DNA from: Trichothecium roseum
Lineage: Eukaryota > Ascomycota > Sordariomycetes > Hypocreales
Direction: 5' to 3'
Assembly: GCA_026184415.1 (NCBI GenBank)
Contig: CM047944.1
Span: 2,108,001 to 2,172,000, forward strand
DNA length: 64,000 bases
Below, in pieces: positions 32,229 to 45,143 of the stretch; position 1 is the stretch's first letter; every line of letters begins with the position of its first letter. The notes under the pieces were generated by a model. It saw only the letters and a list, made by a program, of their open reading frames with translations, searched no databases and was not told the origin of the DNA. A program made the translations under genes and the position numbers.

Positions 32229-34780
32229 GGTGATGATTTGCTGCTTGTCCTCTATCTATTTAATGTCTCTGGTCGATGGCTTTTCTTTGTTTGATGCCCA
32301 TGTACTAGTACTCCTTCGTATCGTGTCGAGAAGATGGAAAACCCGACCGTTGAGTAACCGTTTGGAAAAGGAAAAAGAAACTCGCACCACCGTTGAAGAG
32401 GACTAAAAAAAACAACCGGTGAAAAGAGGGTGGGAAAAGAGAAGAAGAAAAAGGGGATAATTAAGGTTGGCGGGTCGATGATTGGGGAGAGAGCGGTGAT
32501 GGAGCGAAAGTAAGAAAAAGAGAGAAAAAGGAGTTGACCAACGTCTTGGGCCTGAGGTTACTGGCGAAGAGCAGGGCGCAGTGGGCTGACCAGGACTGAC
32601 CAGGACGTGGTCCCGGGCGGCGCGCTGCAGCAAGTTTTTTACCCTTTTTACTGGGTAAATTCGGGGGACCGGACCCTTTGAGAGAGAGCAGGGCTACTAC
32701 TGTACGGAGTACGTACGGGGACGACTGCTGCAGGGCAGTTGGGTCTGGCACTGGCACTGGGCACTGTAATGGCAGCACCTGCGACAAAGCCACCACCACG
32801 TCCTTAGTTGAAAACACGCTGACGGGGGGGAAGGGGGGGGGGGACCAGGAGGCTGAGCCGACGGCCCCCTTGAACGGACTTGATTGGCCCCACCTGCATC
32901 TGGTGCTTGGTAGGACCCCTGATCAGTGAGTGGTAGCACTACCCTAGGGAGCACTCCGTACTCCGTAATCCGTAGGTACTGTTACCACTTGGTGGTGCCC
33001 GCTATTTTTGGAACACGAGATTCTTGTTTGGTGATCGGCGCTGCTGGTGACAGCTGTCTTGAAAAGTCAAGGGATTGATCGTTTTGATCCAGCAATCCGC
33101 ACTTACCCTCATACTCCCTGATCCTGAAGCTCTTGAGGGTTTTCCTCCATGTTTTAAATGGGTTCATGCGGCAAAAAATGACTTCAGTTGATGCCGCGAG
33201 GATTCTGCGCGCGATGCTTGAAGAGACTATGGGATGGATGTTTTCCGATGCAAGCACTGCACGAGGTGAAACAACCCGGCATTCCTCGAGGGGGGCCCGT
33301 GCGCTGGCGTTTTTTGTTGTTGTAGTCGGTCCAACCGGCGGAGCTCCTTATTCATGTCTTTCGTGTTAATACGGGGAGTACTCCGTAGATGGTAAAGCAA
33401 ATTTGCTGAGCAACGAGAATTGCATTGCGTGGTTGAGCAAGGCTTCCTCTGCTGTTTTGATAAGTCGGTACTAGTAGTAATCCGTGCTCCGTATATACAT
33501 ACGTTGATAATGGAGTACACGACGTCACTGCGTAGGTATCGAGCCTTGTAGAATTTGCATTTCTTGCTTTTTTACCGATTACCTTGGGCTGCGTACGGAG
33601 TACGCTGCATCGTGCGGGTTAAGGTAAGACCGGACGGGCTCACCGGGAGTCCTAACCTGGAGCTGATGGATGGGACAAAGCTTTTCGTGGAATTCATCTC
33701 GCACAGGGTCCGCCACATCAGCACGGATATGGACCGTATTACGGAGTACTTGGTGCACATGCTGGCTGACAGTCATTTACCATGCACTCCGTAACATTAT
33801 AAAGTTAGTAGATGCCAGTGAAGAATTTTCTTATTTTCCCAAGGACCAAAGGGATTTTCTCTGAATTGTTAGCGTCATCCAGGTCCCTATCGTATTTAGG
33901 AGATCTAAACCACATGATTGCACCATGGCCATTATCATTCGATTACTATCAGACAGACTTTGAGGCACACGAGTTGCCATGTAGAGTTATTTTTTTTTTT
34001 TGACGTGATATTTGCACTCGGCAGTTTTCTTTGGTGCAGGTTGAACAAGTTGGTCCCTGTTCAACTGCCCAGCAGGACCAGTCGGTGGCGGTGCTCTGCA
34101 GTGTTCGGTTGTTATACGCCGTACTCCATTGTAGACTCTTGCATTGAGCTGGCCCCAACATGTCATTTTGTCTCTCACCTTCTTCAAGGGCAACGCACGA
34201 AAGTTACCACGCCCTTTTAAAGTTTATCTCATTTACGGAGTAATGGTGCCTGATGATTTTTAACTTTCCGCCAAAGGGCATTTTCTCTTCTCTCCCATTA
34301 AAGGTTACTACCGAGTAAGAAAATACTAATTTGTCGTACATCCGGGGCCTACAAACGATCATCAGCGGATCAGGTACCCGTCCCAAAAAACACCCGAGTT
34401 TCCCCTCCTCTCTCTCCCTCTCATCATGATGCCTTCGATTTGCAAACGTGGACTATGCCAGCGCGGATTGCATATAGGGTGGCAATACAAGGCGACGAAG
34501 ATTTCTGGCCTTCCGAATACGGCAGGTTGAATGTGGGTTTTTCTGGTTGCGGACCACCAACCTCAGGCGTGTTCTTCCATATTCACGTGAGTAATACGTC
34601 ATCGCCGGGTAACGCTGGTACAAGCAGAGTAAGTACGGTAGCAGCCTGCCCACGTCTCCCCCTCCTCCCCCCTCCCGGAAAGTGGCAAGCGTCACGACTT
34701 AAGTAGGGAAGGGGGGTGAAATGGATGGAAGGTGGGAAAAAAAATCAATTAGGAATTCAGAATTAAGTATAGATTAGAAC
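32229..34780. other. Intergenic, 2.6 kb, TACTCCGTA-rich
   Basis: It contains the promoter of the minus-strand surface-protein gene and ten or so TACTCCGTA-type motifs between 32700 and 34240, for example the GCACTCCGTACTCCGTAATCCGTAGG cluster at 32951. I see no gene. Confidence 0.5.
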
Positions 34781-34915
34781 ATGAACCTGCAACTCTTTCT
34801 TGAATTCTTTTTCTTCATCTTTACACTCAACTACCACTGTACCATCGCTTCAGCATCACCAAACACTGATCCCTTTATACCAACCTGCCCACTTGAACAA
34901 AACACAACTCCTTTT

Positions 34916-34987
34916 GTAAGTATATATATATCAGATGCTTTTCTCTGTTGGCGTAGTATTGTTTTTTATTAACGTTTTGGATTTCAG
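34916..34987 (+). other. Probable leader intron of the I78 inhibitor gene
   Basis: GTAAGTATAT...ATTTCAG, 72 nt, ends 18 nt before the ATG at 35006. It is also in frame with an upstream hydrophobic reading frame starting at 34781, so the leader might be coding. Confidence 0.6.
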
Positions 34988-35005
34988 TTCAAAGACTACA
35001 TCACC

Positions 35006-35296
35006 ATGCCTCTTGTTACGCCCCAGTCTGACGGCAGCAAGAACGAGGAGTGGCAGAACAAGCTTGTCGGCAAGAGCTTGTCTGATGAGAATTCCAACGA
35101 GACAGTAGGTCATACCCCGAGCTTCCATCGTGATGTTTTTTTATTAACAACGAGCTAGTGTTTCTGCGCCAAGGACCTGCCTGAGAAGCACCGTATCATC
35201 AAGCCTGGCTCCATAGTCACCAAGGACTTTAGGATCGACCGACTGAATGTTCACGTCGATGACGAGGGAATCTGCACCCACGTCACCCACGGTTAG
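35006..35296 (+). CDS. Small I78-type proteinase inhibitor homologue
   Basis: Two exons, 35006-35104 and 35159-35296, 78 aa, intron GTAGGT...GCTAG. The text from LPEKHRIIKPGS through VTKDFRIDRLNVHVDDEG to CTHVTHG is the core of the peptidase inhibitor I78 family (potato-inhibitor-I-like small proteins), where the RIIKPGS loop and the RLNVHVD strand are conserved. The N-terminal half (WQNKLVGKSLSDE) also fits. Inhibition of serine peptidases is the family's reported activity; targets here are unknown. As modelled it is cytosolic. An upstream in-frame exon (34781-34915) would add a hydrophobic N-terminus and give a 129-aa, possibly secreted, form. Cysteines at CFC and ICTH could form a disulphide in that case. 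Confidence 0.8.
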
Positions 35297-35595
35297 ATGG
35301 GAGATTCTTAGATAGCTCAGCTTAAAAACTGGTAATAATATTGCGAATGTTGTGATAAAAAAATAAGAAATCCTCAGAGTAGTGAAATATGGCTGTTGAA
35401 TTAATCAAGTCGAGCTGTAACTCCGTTAGGAGCTCTGCGTTGGTACCCCGCCAACTCCGCCGCCACGGCGCGTACTGCCAATCGCGGGGCAATTCAACTT
35501 TCTTCTTCGCCGACGACAACCTGCAATTGAATTTACCCAACCCTCAAACCCCCATCGTCAATTCCTAGAGAACTAAAAAAAGGAACACCGTAAAG
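35297..35595. other. Short spacer and TMA20 promoter
   Basis: About 300 bases between the inhibitor stop and the TMA20 start. Both genes point the same way; no motif is evident beyond CT/CA-rich leader sequence. Confidence 0.5.
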
Positions 35596-36349
35596 ATGTT
35601 CAAGAAAGAGTGCGTAGCTTACAAGGGTTATTCCCCTCCTCCTCCTCCTCATCCTCCGCTTCCTGGCTGCGCACCACTGCAATGTTTTAATTTTCGTCGG
35701 CGACTAACAACGCGAACCAACTTACTCGGTTGGTCCGCCTTCCCGTAGGCTCCAGCCGTCGCCGAAGCAGAAGCTCAAGTCGTCGGCCCAGCGCGGCCTG
35801 CGCGCCTCGCTGCTGGACTCGTACCCGCTCCTGACGCCCTACATCGACGACATCCTGCCCAAGAAGGCCTCGCTGGAGAGCATGAAGCTGCCCGACCGCA
35901 ACACGCTCTATGTGCTCGACTCGACGCCGCTCTTCTTCCAGGCCGACGGGACGGACCACATCCTGCCGCACCTGCGCCTCGTCCACCGCTACCCGCAAGG
36001 GTTCCCGACGGTGCGCATAGACAGGGGCGCCATACGCTTCGTGCTGAGCGGCGCGACGCTCATGGCGCCGGGGCTGACGAGCGAGGGAGGGAGGTTGCCG
36101 GTTGAGGGGGCGCCCAAGGGGCCGCCGGCGGAGGGCAAGGAGATGGAGCAGGGCGCCGAGGACGGGAGGTGGAGCCGGGAGCTGATGAAGGGGGAGCCCG
36201 TGGTTGTCACGGCCGAAGGGAAGGAGGAGGCCTGCGCCGTGGGCATACTGGTGGCCTCGACGGACGAGGTCAAGGCCAAGGGCAAGGGCCCCGTCGTCGA
36301 GGAGGCGCACTTCCTCGGGGACGGGCTCTGGACGCTGAACACGGATTAG
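35596..36349 (+). CDS. TMA20: Translation machinery-associated protein 20 (MCT-1 homologue)
   Basis: Two exons, 35596-35609 (14 nt) and 35749-36349, 204 aa. The tiny first exon gives MFKKE, then LQPSPKQKLKSSAQRGLR, matching the short conserved N-terminus of the family. The intron of 139 nt starts GTGCGT and ends CCCGTAG. Further text: LLDSYPLLTPYIDDILPKK, LPDRNTLYVLDSTPLFFQ, and the PUA domain with HLRLVHRYPQGFPTVRIDRG, AIRFVLSGATLMAPGLTS and a C-terminal VGILVAST. The family works with Tma22 (DENR) in recycling 40S subunits and removing deacylated tRNA after termination; cytosolic and ribosome-bound. An extra Glu/Gly/Pro-rich loop (about 132-157) is inserted in the PUA domain between GGRLP and ELMKGEPV. 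Confidence 0.93.
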
Positions 36350-39300
36350 ATGCGGACTGTGGGCCTGTGAGCATCGATGGTCATGACGGGGTAGTACACT
36401 GATTTGAATACACGTTAAAAACCATCATCATTTACTAATCGTGGGCTACTGTAAATGGTTTAGTGGTATCTTATAAACTCTGGATGCTTGGCTCAGAGTA
36501 AGGGAAAAAAAAGACAACGTGAATATATGTACTTCTGATGGGTTGAAAAATCGTCTTATTCGAATACAAGCCTTCAGAATTACCTACCCCTTCAAATCTC
36601 CGTAATTCGACGTCTCGACTGCTCGACTGCTCGACTCGTAATCTCATCGTGGCTGCGGGATGCATCATTCTCCCAGAGATTCTCCTTCGATGAAGCCCTC
36701 CCCTCCCTCAAAAGGACCAGGATTGTTCCCCCTAAAAGATAGATATGGGTGTGCCCCTAACTCCGGGGCTTATTGTCTGTTCAACAAAGATATGTCAGCG
36801 GCGGCCTTTCACAAGTTGGGGATCAAGGTGAGGAGGTGGCCAGGGGACAGAAGCATGTATAAGAGCGAGGAAGGGTATGTGCGGCTTAGATTGATCATGT
36901 GTGCCCAGGAGCGTATGTTCGGAAGTACGGTCATCTTTGTAGCGTCAGTCGTATCGCTGCTACTCAAATACCGACCATATATAGATATATACATACCCGT
37001 GCAATGGCTGCGATGAGAATACGATGACACGCGGAAATGATCTAGCGTAGCCTCCGCGGGAAGAATCATGCCATCCGCATCCTCTCGGCTCAAGTTGAAG
37101 CCCGGACCGTTTCTATCATAATAAGCTTGTCAGCCTCCCAGGCGGACGAGTTTGCACCGTCTCCCTCTATCATATTGCTCGGCCTTGAGGGTGCCGTACG
37201 AGAGGCCGCGCGCGTTCCGTATAACCGGACCATTCTTGGTCATTTTCCCGTGATCATCACCACGTCGCTGCGGCGAGTCTTGGGTGCGTCACGGCATATG
37301 TGGTTAGTTCCACGCCTCGCACTGAGACTGAGGCTGAGAGGGCGAATTCATAGGGGGGGTCACCGGGCGTGGACGATTCAGTCGAGCTGGCGCGGAGCCA
37401 GGCACGCCATCGACGAGCCTAAGTCGGGCGTGGCGATCGTTCCTTCGGAATACCCGCGAGGGTCCGGCACCTCGAGCGTCGAGGTTGGGCGAGAACGTCT
37501 GGGACTTGACCGACGGGGCAGGCGCTCACTAGACCTAGATTCTCGCCATGACAGAAGGCGACGGCGTTGCAAGGAGAAAGGGAGGCGGGGGCGATAGCGC
37601 CGGAGCTTCTTATCAGGTTCTCCTCTTGGGTGGCCTCCGGAAGTTGCCCATCTGGAATGTTTCGTTTAGGGGGAGAGGGGAGTGGGAGGGGGTTCCCCCG
37701 GCGTGCGGCGGAGCTTGCACACGCCGGGAAAGCCCGAGTTTCTTTTGCCCCGTAATCAGTTGGGCAAAACGCTGTTCTTAGTTATGGCGGCGGAGTATTG
37801 TTTTCGTCGTCGTCGCCATTGTTGGCCGCGCTTGGTGGAAAAGAAGAAGAAGGGTTAGTGATAATGGTCATAAAGTAGAGGGAGGGGCGAGGGGAAGAGG
37901 GAGGAGTATTACTGAGAGAGTCTGGGATGCTTTACGGGCAGGAAAGAGGAGAAAAAAAGGGGGGGGGCAAGGTGAGGTCGTGGGAGGAAAGAGAGGGAGA
38001 AGTGAGCAAAGGTGAGGAGAGGGGAGGGGGACCGTTCATAGGAACGGGTCGTGAGTTTCCGGCTCTGGCTAAAAGATACCCGAGTCTGTTGTCCAACCCC
38101 TCCTTAAGTCTAGAGATTACTGGCCTTTGTGTGCATGAGAAGTTATGTTTTATCAATATTTTCTGAGACTTCTGCTCGTGGATAGCGTCTAAATGACTTG
38201 TAATGTATTTCCTCCCCCCCTCCCCCCCTCTCCTAACTCTTGCTCTACCGGATATCATGGGAGAGTAGGGTTGATTTTGCCCTTGATCGAAGCAACTGAG
38301 ATGGGCTCGGGGTGACGTGTTGGTTCGGCATATATTGTAGGTATTCAGGAGGCCGACTGTTGATGGAACGGGTACGCTCAGGGCTACAGTCCCCTTTATT
38401 GGCATGGTGGTTTATTTATACGGCTGGAAGCTGGTGTGTTCTTCGAAAGTCGCCTTCTAAGTACATCAGTAACTGTCTTTCATCGCGTGTGTACTCCGTA
38501 GATCCATTAGGAAAGGTGTCGAAACGGTGCAGGGGTTGCTTCGGCTGGAAAAGAGTTTTAGCGACAATGATTCCAAACCGTATCGGAAGTTGAAGCTACT
38601 TGAATGGTAGTACCCGCGCAGCTCCTTGATCCGGCTCAGTGGGTGGTGGCGTGAGAGGCAATACTAGTACCGCACAAGAACATCGGCCGCTGCAAGCGGC
38701 AATTGTGAGTATACACAGGCGGACAGGACTCTAAACAACGAGTTAATGGAGGAATTTTTGCAATGATTGGCTTACTAAAGTGGCACATGAATGACTTCTC
38801 TTCGCCAAGGCGGCTGGAAATCGTCTCCCTCGTCTAGGAGACCATCTTTCTCCCTTATCTGCTAGTGTAGTGACTGGGGCTCCTGAGAAACTCGGATATC
38901 ACGTATTGGCCGTGGTATGACCGGGTATAAAATTTGTCAAGTGTGCTTTTTTCTTTGTCCTCGGGCTGTAGGAGCGTATGATCGTTTGCGTGATTGTATA
39001 GCCGTACGTGTGTCGTTTGCCCAGGACAATTGTGCTGATGGAAAGACTCTTTGTTACCGTAAATCAGTTATATGCTCAAGGATACTCCGAGTAGGTATTG
39101 GCATCATAATGAGTCTTGATTTGGGATATGTACGTGCGTACTTAGTGTGTGTGTTTAACGTGAAGTCGCTGTGGGCTACCTGCTTCAGAGGAACGTTTGG
39201 CAGGTCACTTTGCGATTGGCTTTTGATCTGCAAGAAGAGTACGAAAAGGCCTCCGCCCGAGGGTCTTCTTTGTATAGAAGGCTCAATCATGTACATCTGA

Positions 39301-40761
39301 GCCGTGTATATGATGTCGCTTGTCACTGTGAAAATCAGCCATGGCCAATGGTGCGGCTTCAAGGCTCATGCCTCCGTACTTTGGCGACGGGTTTCTTTTG
39401 GTACAGTGATAGCCTGATCGATCGGTGCGATATAGTGACGATGCTGCATAGCTAAGCTTGTAATTCCGTATTAGCTCTCATATGGACGGGGTGTCTTGAT
39501 TCTTTTGTTCTCGATCTCGATCTTCCCCAAGTCTAGGAAATATAGCAACAGCACTACTATCGACTTGGCAACGTAGCGCCGACAATATTGATTCTAGCCT
39601 CGGCGAGACAGCCCGGTAACAAAGGTGATACTATTCTTTACCTCCTCGTGCAATGCTTCTTCGAATCGGAGGCGGAATGCTATGCACGTGGAACGCGACA
39701 TTTGGTCGGGACGAATGGGTGACAACGACTGGAGTTTGCGGATTTGCTACCGACTTGGTATGAAAGTTTTCCAAAGTGTCAAACAGGGGAATTAACCACG
39801 ACAGACTGTCCAACCTGACGTGTGTAGAGATGTATCATCTGTAAAGATTCGCATGGAAGAGTTTTCATTCAAGACAAGGATTGGCTTTTTTTTTGGGGGG
39901 GGGGGGGGGGAGGGGGGGTAACTGTTTGCGATGGACCCGAGAGTTGGTAGAAGCAATAGAGCGAGTTTTCGTATCGATTGTGAAGGCAGAAGGGGGGAGA
40001 GTAAGATCAAAACTAACGAAATTGCAGGCATAAACAGCACTCACGCAAATTCGAATTCAATTTATGTGCAATGCCTGGCTGGTCAAGAACTCGATGGGAA
40101 TGGCTTTGTAGTAGTAGTAGATAGGGCGTCGGTCAAACCTGGAAGTTGCGTAAAGAATGTCAAGTGCCGTGGTCTCGGTGCATATAACAAACGCCAAGAG
40201 TCCACAACTTCTTGTTTGCGGTGCCTTGCCGTGCCTAGAAGCCCCCCTAACCTAACAATTACCAACTACCTCGGCTTGGCCAGCAACTCTTCCTTTCAAA
40301 ACGGATATTGATTTTCGAATTCCTTGCTTTGAAGATGCATGTATCGAATCCATCTCTAGATGTTGTGGTTCACATAACCCGAGGATATTACGACTTTTCA
40401 CTTTCTTCTACTTCCAGCCTTTTTCCTTTCTGGTACTCTTGAGATGAGGTACCCCTCAAAGCTAGCTAGGTTGCAGCCAACAGCACGCCCTTCCCGTCAT
40501 ACACAACACACGGGGATCGAAGAAGGGCACCTATACGACGGCGTTGCTAGCGGTTTGTTGCCATTGAGGACGACCCTCACGGGGTGGCATACCATGACGA
40601 AGATTGCCAGAAAAGGTATGTACCGTTTCGAACAATGATTCTGTTTTCAACGTGCTGAGCAATGGACAGTCATAGCAATCCAACCCCCACCATTCCAGCT
40701 ACCTTTTCCCCTTGACCCCCGCTTCTCTTTCTAATCTCGCCACTGCCAAAAGTATCAGCTT

Positions 40762-41001
40762 CTACGTCTTTGCTCTTTTATACTGAAGAGGGAAAAAGGG
40801 ACATCTTACCTGCTCGACCAAAGTCTCGTCGAACGAGGGGAACCGCTCAAGCTTCAGCGTAGGCATGTACGCGGTCGATCTCCGGCTCGGGTGCATACCC
40901 AGGGGATTAATGCCATGGCGGGCGCTGGGGGGAGCCGTCAGTAAGGGGGAAAAGGGACGTCCCGTGCCGAAACACTCCTCTTTCGCAGTGGCCGAGGCCA
41001 T
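40762..41001 (-). CDS. Weak candidate first exon or small protein
   Basis: It opens with a good start context (CTACCATGG) and reads MASATAKEECFGTGRPFSP, then TAPPSARHGINPLGMHPS and MPTLKLERFPSFDETLVEQ, which looks more like protein than its surroundings. It meets a donor-like GTAAGA after LVEQ (about 40809). Unspliced it ends at 79 aa; a 27-nt in-frame skip to TTCAG also ends at the same stop. No convincing next exon was found, and I do not recognise the sequence. It is either a small orphan gene or the first exon of a broken one. Confidence 0.3.
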   Translation of the reverse strand: MASATAKEECFGTGRPFSPLLTAPPSARHGINPLGMHPSRRSTAYMPTLKLERFPSFDETLVEQVRCPFFPLQYKRAKT

Positions 41002-43444
41002 GGTAGGCAGTTATCCGAGAGAAAACTTCCAGGGAGTTTGATTCTTGCTAACGACGAGGCCGTAGCCGCAACGAGAAGAACTTGGAGCTCCGTGAAGATA
41101 CAAAAGACAGACGCCAGCTTTGGGAAGCGGACAAAGGAAAAGAACCAAGAGGAGGAAAAAGAAAGGGGAACATGGAAAAGGAAAACAAAGAAAAGAAAGA
41201 CGAGAAAGAAAACGTACAGAACACTCCTTCGGCGTCTCTCACGTTCCGCAGCCCTCTCCCTCGCCCTCTCGGTAGCCGCCTCCTCCTCCCTACTGGCCGA
41301 ACCACAGAAGTCAGCACCGAACCGAAAAGAAAAAGGATCATAGACCGGAACGCCGCGTGCTCGGCAGAGAAATGCGGTTCGTTCATGATATCATCACTCA
41401 CCGTCTCTTCCTCTCCCGCCGGGTGCGGCCGCGGCCGCGCTGCAGCAGCCGCCGAACACCATGGGCAACAGCCCGCGCCGCGGCGGCGGAGCGCTTCTTT
41501 ATGGCGGCACTCAGACTCATCGGTCCCAGACTGTGGGTGGTTGAAGTTTCCCCTCCTCCCCGGGAATCTTACAACGTGGGAATGGTGGAATTGCAGGAAT
41601 GTATGTATTTGTTGGGGGGGTGCTGGTGGTGATATTACTAGTAAATGGTGATTTCTGTTTTTGGGGCTTAATTTGGTGTCTCAGGGGGGAAAAGAAAGCG
41701 AGTATTATTTTCCCCATATCCTTCCAGCCTAGTAGCAGTAGTGACGAGGTAGTGAACTGAGCGATCTGCGCAAAAGACTTGCTATGGGAAAGGGGATCTC
41801 ACTTTTGTCTCACCCTGATAGCAAGACCACTTTTCCCACGCTTGTATGGAGTACGGAATACTACTACTGCTTCTAACTAGTACTCACTGGTCGAAAAAGG
41901 GCGTACGTATCCGTGGAACCCTTTTTTTTCTCTTCTCCCCCTTCCACAATTCAAGTGACGTGTGTTGGGGGTTTGCCTCTGCTGCTTTTGCTTGGGCAAG
42001 ATCACCTCGTGACCCGAGTTCGAACGCTTCGTGTGCATCGACAGGAGGACCTCGGACCAGTACAAATCGGGATATTGAACTGATATCTTTTGGATCTACT
42101 ATCCCTTTTCCTTTTCCTTCTTTCCTTTTTCTCTTCTTCTTCTTCTTCTTTTTCTTTTTCGCTTGGAAACCTGCATTTAGTTGAAGAGGGTGACGAGGTG
42201 TGATGGGGAACACAGCTTGATTTGCTTTACTCAGAACGTCCTCACCCCACGGTAGTCGTGATTCTCTGCTGATTGAAAGAGAGGGTGGGTGGGGGGGGGA
42301 GGCCAAGGAGGGAAAAACATGTTATCCTCTCTTTCACGAATGCCCTCACATTGTGTTTGACGAAAACTTGTGACAAAGAGGCATCAGAAAGAAAGCAAAT
42401 ATTTCGCTCACAAATGCTTCGTGCACAGGTTGACAAGAGAGGATAATGGTCTGCTACGAGTGGGTTGTTACGTAAGGCTAGCGGGAGGAATGTAAACCTG
42501 GTAGGTGATCGATGATCGACCATGCGGGCCACTTAAGATACGCGTATCGCTGAACCTCAACCGGTTGCTTCCGCCAAGGGTCTGTCTGGGTAGAGCCTTT
42601 CTGTATGGATTCTACAACTTCTCCAGTATCGTATAGATGAGAATTTTGAGATTCAGCATGAGATGAATGCATTGCAGTGCTGAATCTACCCCAAGTAACG
42701 TATCGTGTTCAGTCATGGATAAGATCTATGTAGTCAAATTAATCGATAGGAGATGAACGTGTTGTTCAGATAGCGTCAGCCAAGCGCCACTACAATGTCA
42801 AAAGATAAGACATATCTGGCCTTTGAAACCAAGGCCATGCTGTGGAAGACTATACGAGGGTAATGATGAATTTCACGTTCGACATATGCTCAGTTTGTGT
42901 GAGATTGATGATTTTGATTGTGTGTAGAGTCTCTTTCAGTGCGTTGCTTTCCAACTGCCAGTATAATCCAATTGCCAGCCGAATCCAAAAACCCGTCTTG
43001 ATGAAACAGTGTAACGACTCCATTTTGCCGTTGGGTGCCTTGGCGGCAATTTATCCACTAGTTTTTGTCTAATAAACTAGACAAATCCCCTCACAAACCG
43101 GACGGAACGCCTCACCACAAACGACACGATTCCCACCACCGTCTGCTTCGGGCATTCGTCGATTTTCCGAAAAGAAAAGAGAGGGGAAACAACCAAAATA
43201 TGGTGCCATCGGGTCATGGCGCCGGCCGTCGAAGACGCCGGCGAGTCGTTCCTGGACGAACAACCGTAATACTATGATGTCGTCAGCTTTGTTTTCGTCG
43301 CTGTCAATAAAGGCTGGGGCACAACTTACAAATCTTCCCCCGACGGCCGGATAGACCAAAGTCACAAAGAGCCCGTCCCGTCGAAAAACGTAAATCCGAG
43401 GTGGTATTTGCAGAGGAGCTTGGCCCAGCCGCACGTAGGCCAAC

Positions 43445-43546
43445 TGGACCAAGCTCCCCGGTAGGCACAACGCCTACAATGAGGCGTGGACCAAGCTCCC
43501 CGGTAAAAGCGGCACAGGAGGCTCCCCCCGACCGTGGGGGAGCCTC
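43445..43546. repeat. Direct repeat pair with hairpins
   Basis: A 19-bp sequence TGGACCAAGCTCCCCGGTA occurs twice (43445-43463 and 43487-43505). Between them lies a GTAGGC-acaac-GCCTAC hairpin (43461-43477). After them comes a perfect 11-bp stem GAGGCTCCCCC / GGGGGAGCCTC with a 7-nt loop (518-528 and 536-546 of 43 kb). No coding role is evident. Confidence 0.8.
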
Positions 43547-45143
43547 AGCTCCAACCCATGCCCGCCTCCCCTTTTGTTGAGGCCCGAATGGTAAGCAGTG
43601 AGCTCACCGGGGAGGGACGGCATGGGTCGGAGGGAGGGTACCGGGAGTGGAAGATTCAATAGAGAAAGTATAGAAAGGGGAGAGCATGAAAGAAAAGGAG
43701 GCGAGTCACCTCCCTTCTTTCATACTCAACCCCAACCTTGGGTTGTCATGGTTTTTTGTTGATGTTGAACAAAGTGAAGAGAAGAGAGAGGAGGGGAAAA
43801 GAGGAAGAGAAAAAAGTTCTGGTTCGGAATTTTTGGCACGAATTTATACTTGGAAGTGTCACGTGCTGCCTTCGCACAATCACTCCAGCTCCTCGCTGGT
43901 ACCTCTGTACCTACCCCACCAGGCTCGCGAGTGATTGCCCTGGCTTCAGTGATGGCTGATTGCGTTTTTGCCGTTTTCGGGATGGCGGCCTGGGATACAA
44001 GGGGCGTGATGTACTGATTTGAGTGCAGAGCCTGCTATGGTATACTTACTGATCTGAGTCTTGGTTCTTATTGTCCCACAGGAAGCGAGAGGGCAATAGC
44101 TCCAGGGACCACCTGAGCGCCTGTACCCTCGTAGTGCCCTATCGGCCAGGGGCATATGACCTTGGAGCCTAGTGCGACTGTGTAAGAAGACTCAGGTAAC
44201 CGTTACCTCTTGCAAGCAGAGTGCAGGCCTGCACCGAGCGTCGACTCCTTTCCAGAACCTCCTTCGTCAGGTTGCCATGGCTCCCTGTCCTTCTTTCGCA
44301 GTTGAGAAGGTTCCCCTGGCACTGTTTACGGTACGAAGACTTTTTAGTTAACGTAACTCGGGTCGCTGACTCTGTCTCTACCACGGCTGGGAACTGCCTT
44401 TGCGCACAAACTACATTGCCCTTGCTGTAGTTGCATATTATAATCGAGACATACTGATATTGCAAAGTAGGAACGGTATCTGGGGCCATGTCTGTCACCC
44501 CTTCTCGCGAACCCCTAGATCCCTGCATTACTGCCACACGCATCGAAGGCATGAAAAAGGTGTTTTTTTTTGTTTTTGAAAAGAGAGCATACATCCTCAT
44601 AGACAACGCTGGTTTAGTAATAGTAACAGCCGGAACGTCGTAGACACTGCCAACAGTACCTACTGCAGGGCTATTAGATTCAACAGTAGAGGCCCTGGCC
44701 TCGAGTAATCTGCTCGCTAAGCAAACGTACGAAGCCCTGGTTTTGACAATTTACTATGTACGTCGCTATATACGAATGTATATTCAAACAATATGATGCT
44801 GCCGTGCCAACATATTAGAGATACCTGTTTGCGCTACTGCTACTATTGGATACAACTGTCTCCTACAAGGAAGATCACCAGCAGCGCTTGCCTGCACTGT
44901 AGAAATCACCAGATCATGTACCAAGCATGTGTGCTTTGTTGCATGTACGCTATTGGAGAGAAGGAAAATAGAAGAACAAAGGAGGATAATCAAGTAATGG
45001 TAGAAATAATGACTTTAATTTGAGATGAAGCATAGTAGGTACCATATTGGTACAATACTAATTACTGCGTCTGTAGAGCACGCTGACCATCTCCTCCGAC
45101 CTAGCTTCAGCCACACGGCAATGGTAGAACCGGAAGAAAAACC

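Larger units (their letters stand above)
36350..45143. other. Gene-poor region, 8.8 kb
   Basis: No gene can be supported over nearly 8.8 kb apart from the weak candidate at 40762-41001. Dozens of short frames occur, none with a domain, signal peptide or convincing splice chain. The DNA holds G tracts near 39893 and 38215 (C), purine-rich blocks at 37860-38040 and 41090-41220, and a hairpin/direct-repeat cluster at 43445-43546. It may be an old transposon graveyard or hold non-coding transcripts. Confidence 0.4.

Noticed and set aside
42005..42025. B-box-like GAGTTCGAAC
   Set aside because: No matching D-arm or acceptor stem lies at the right distance.
43069..43470. Minus-strand 133-aa frame
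   Set aside because: The composition is weakly protein-like, but there is no domain, start context or splicing evidence, and it ends in the hairpin cluster.
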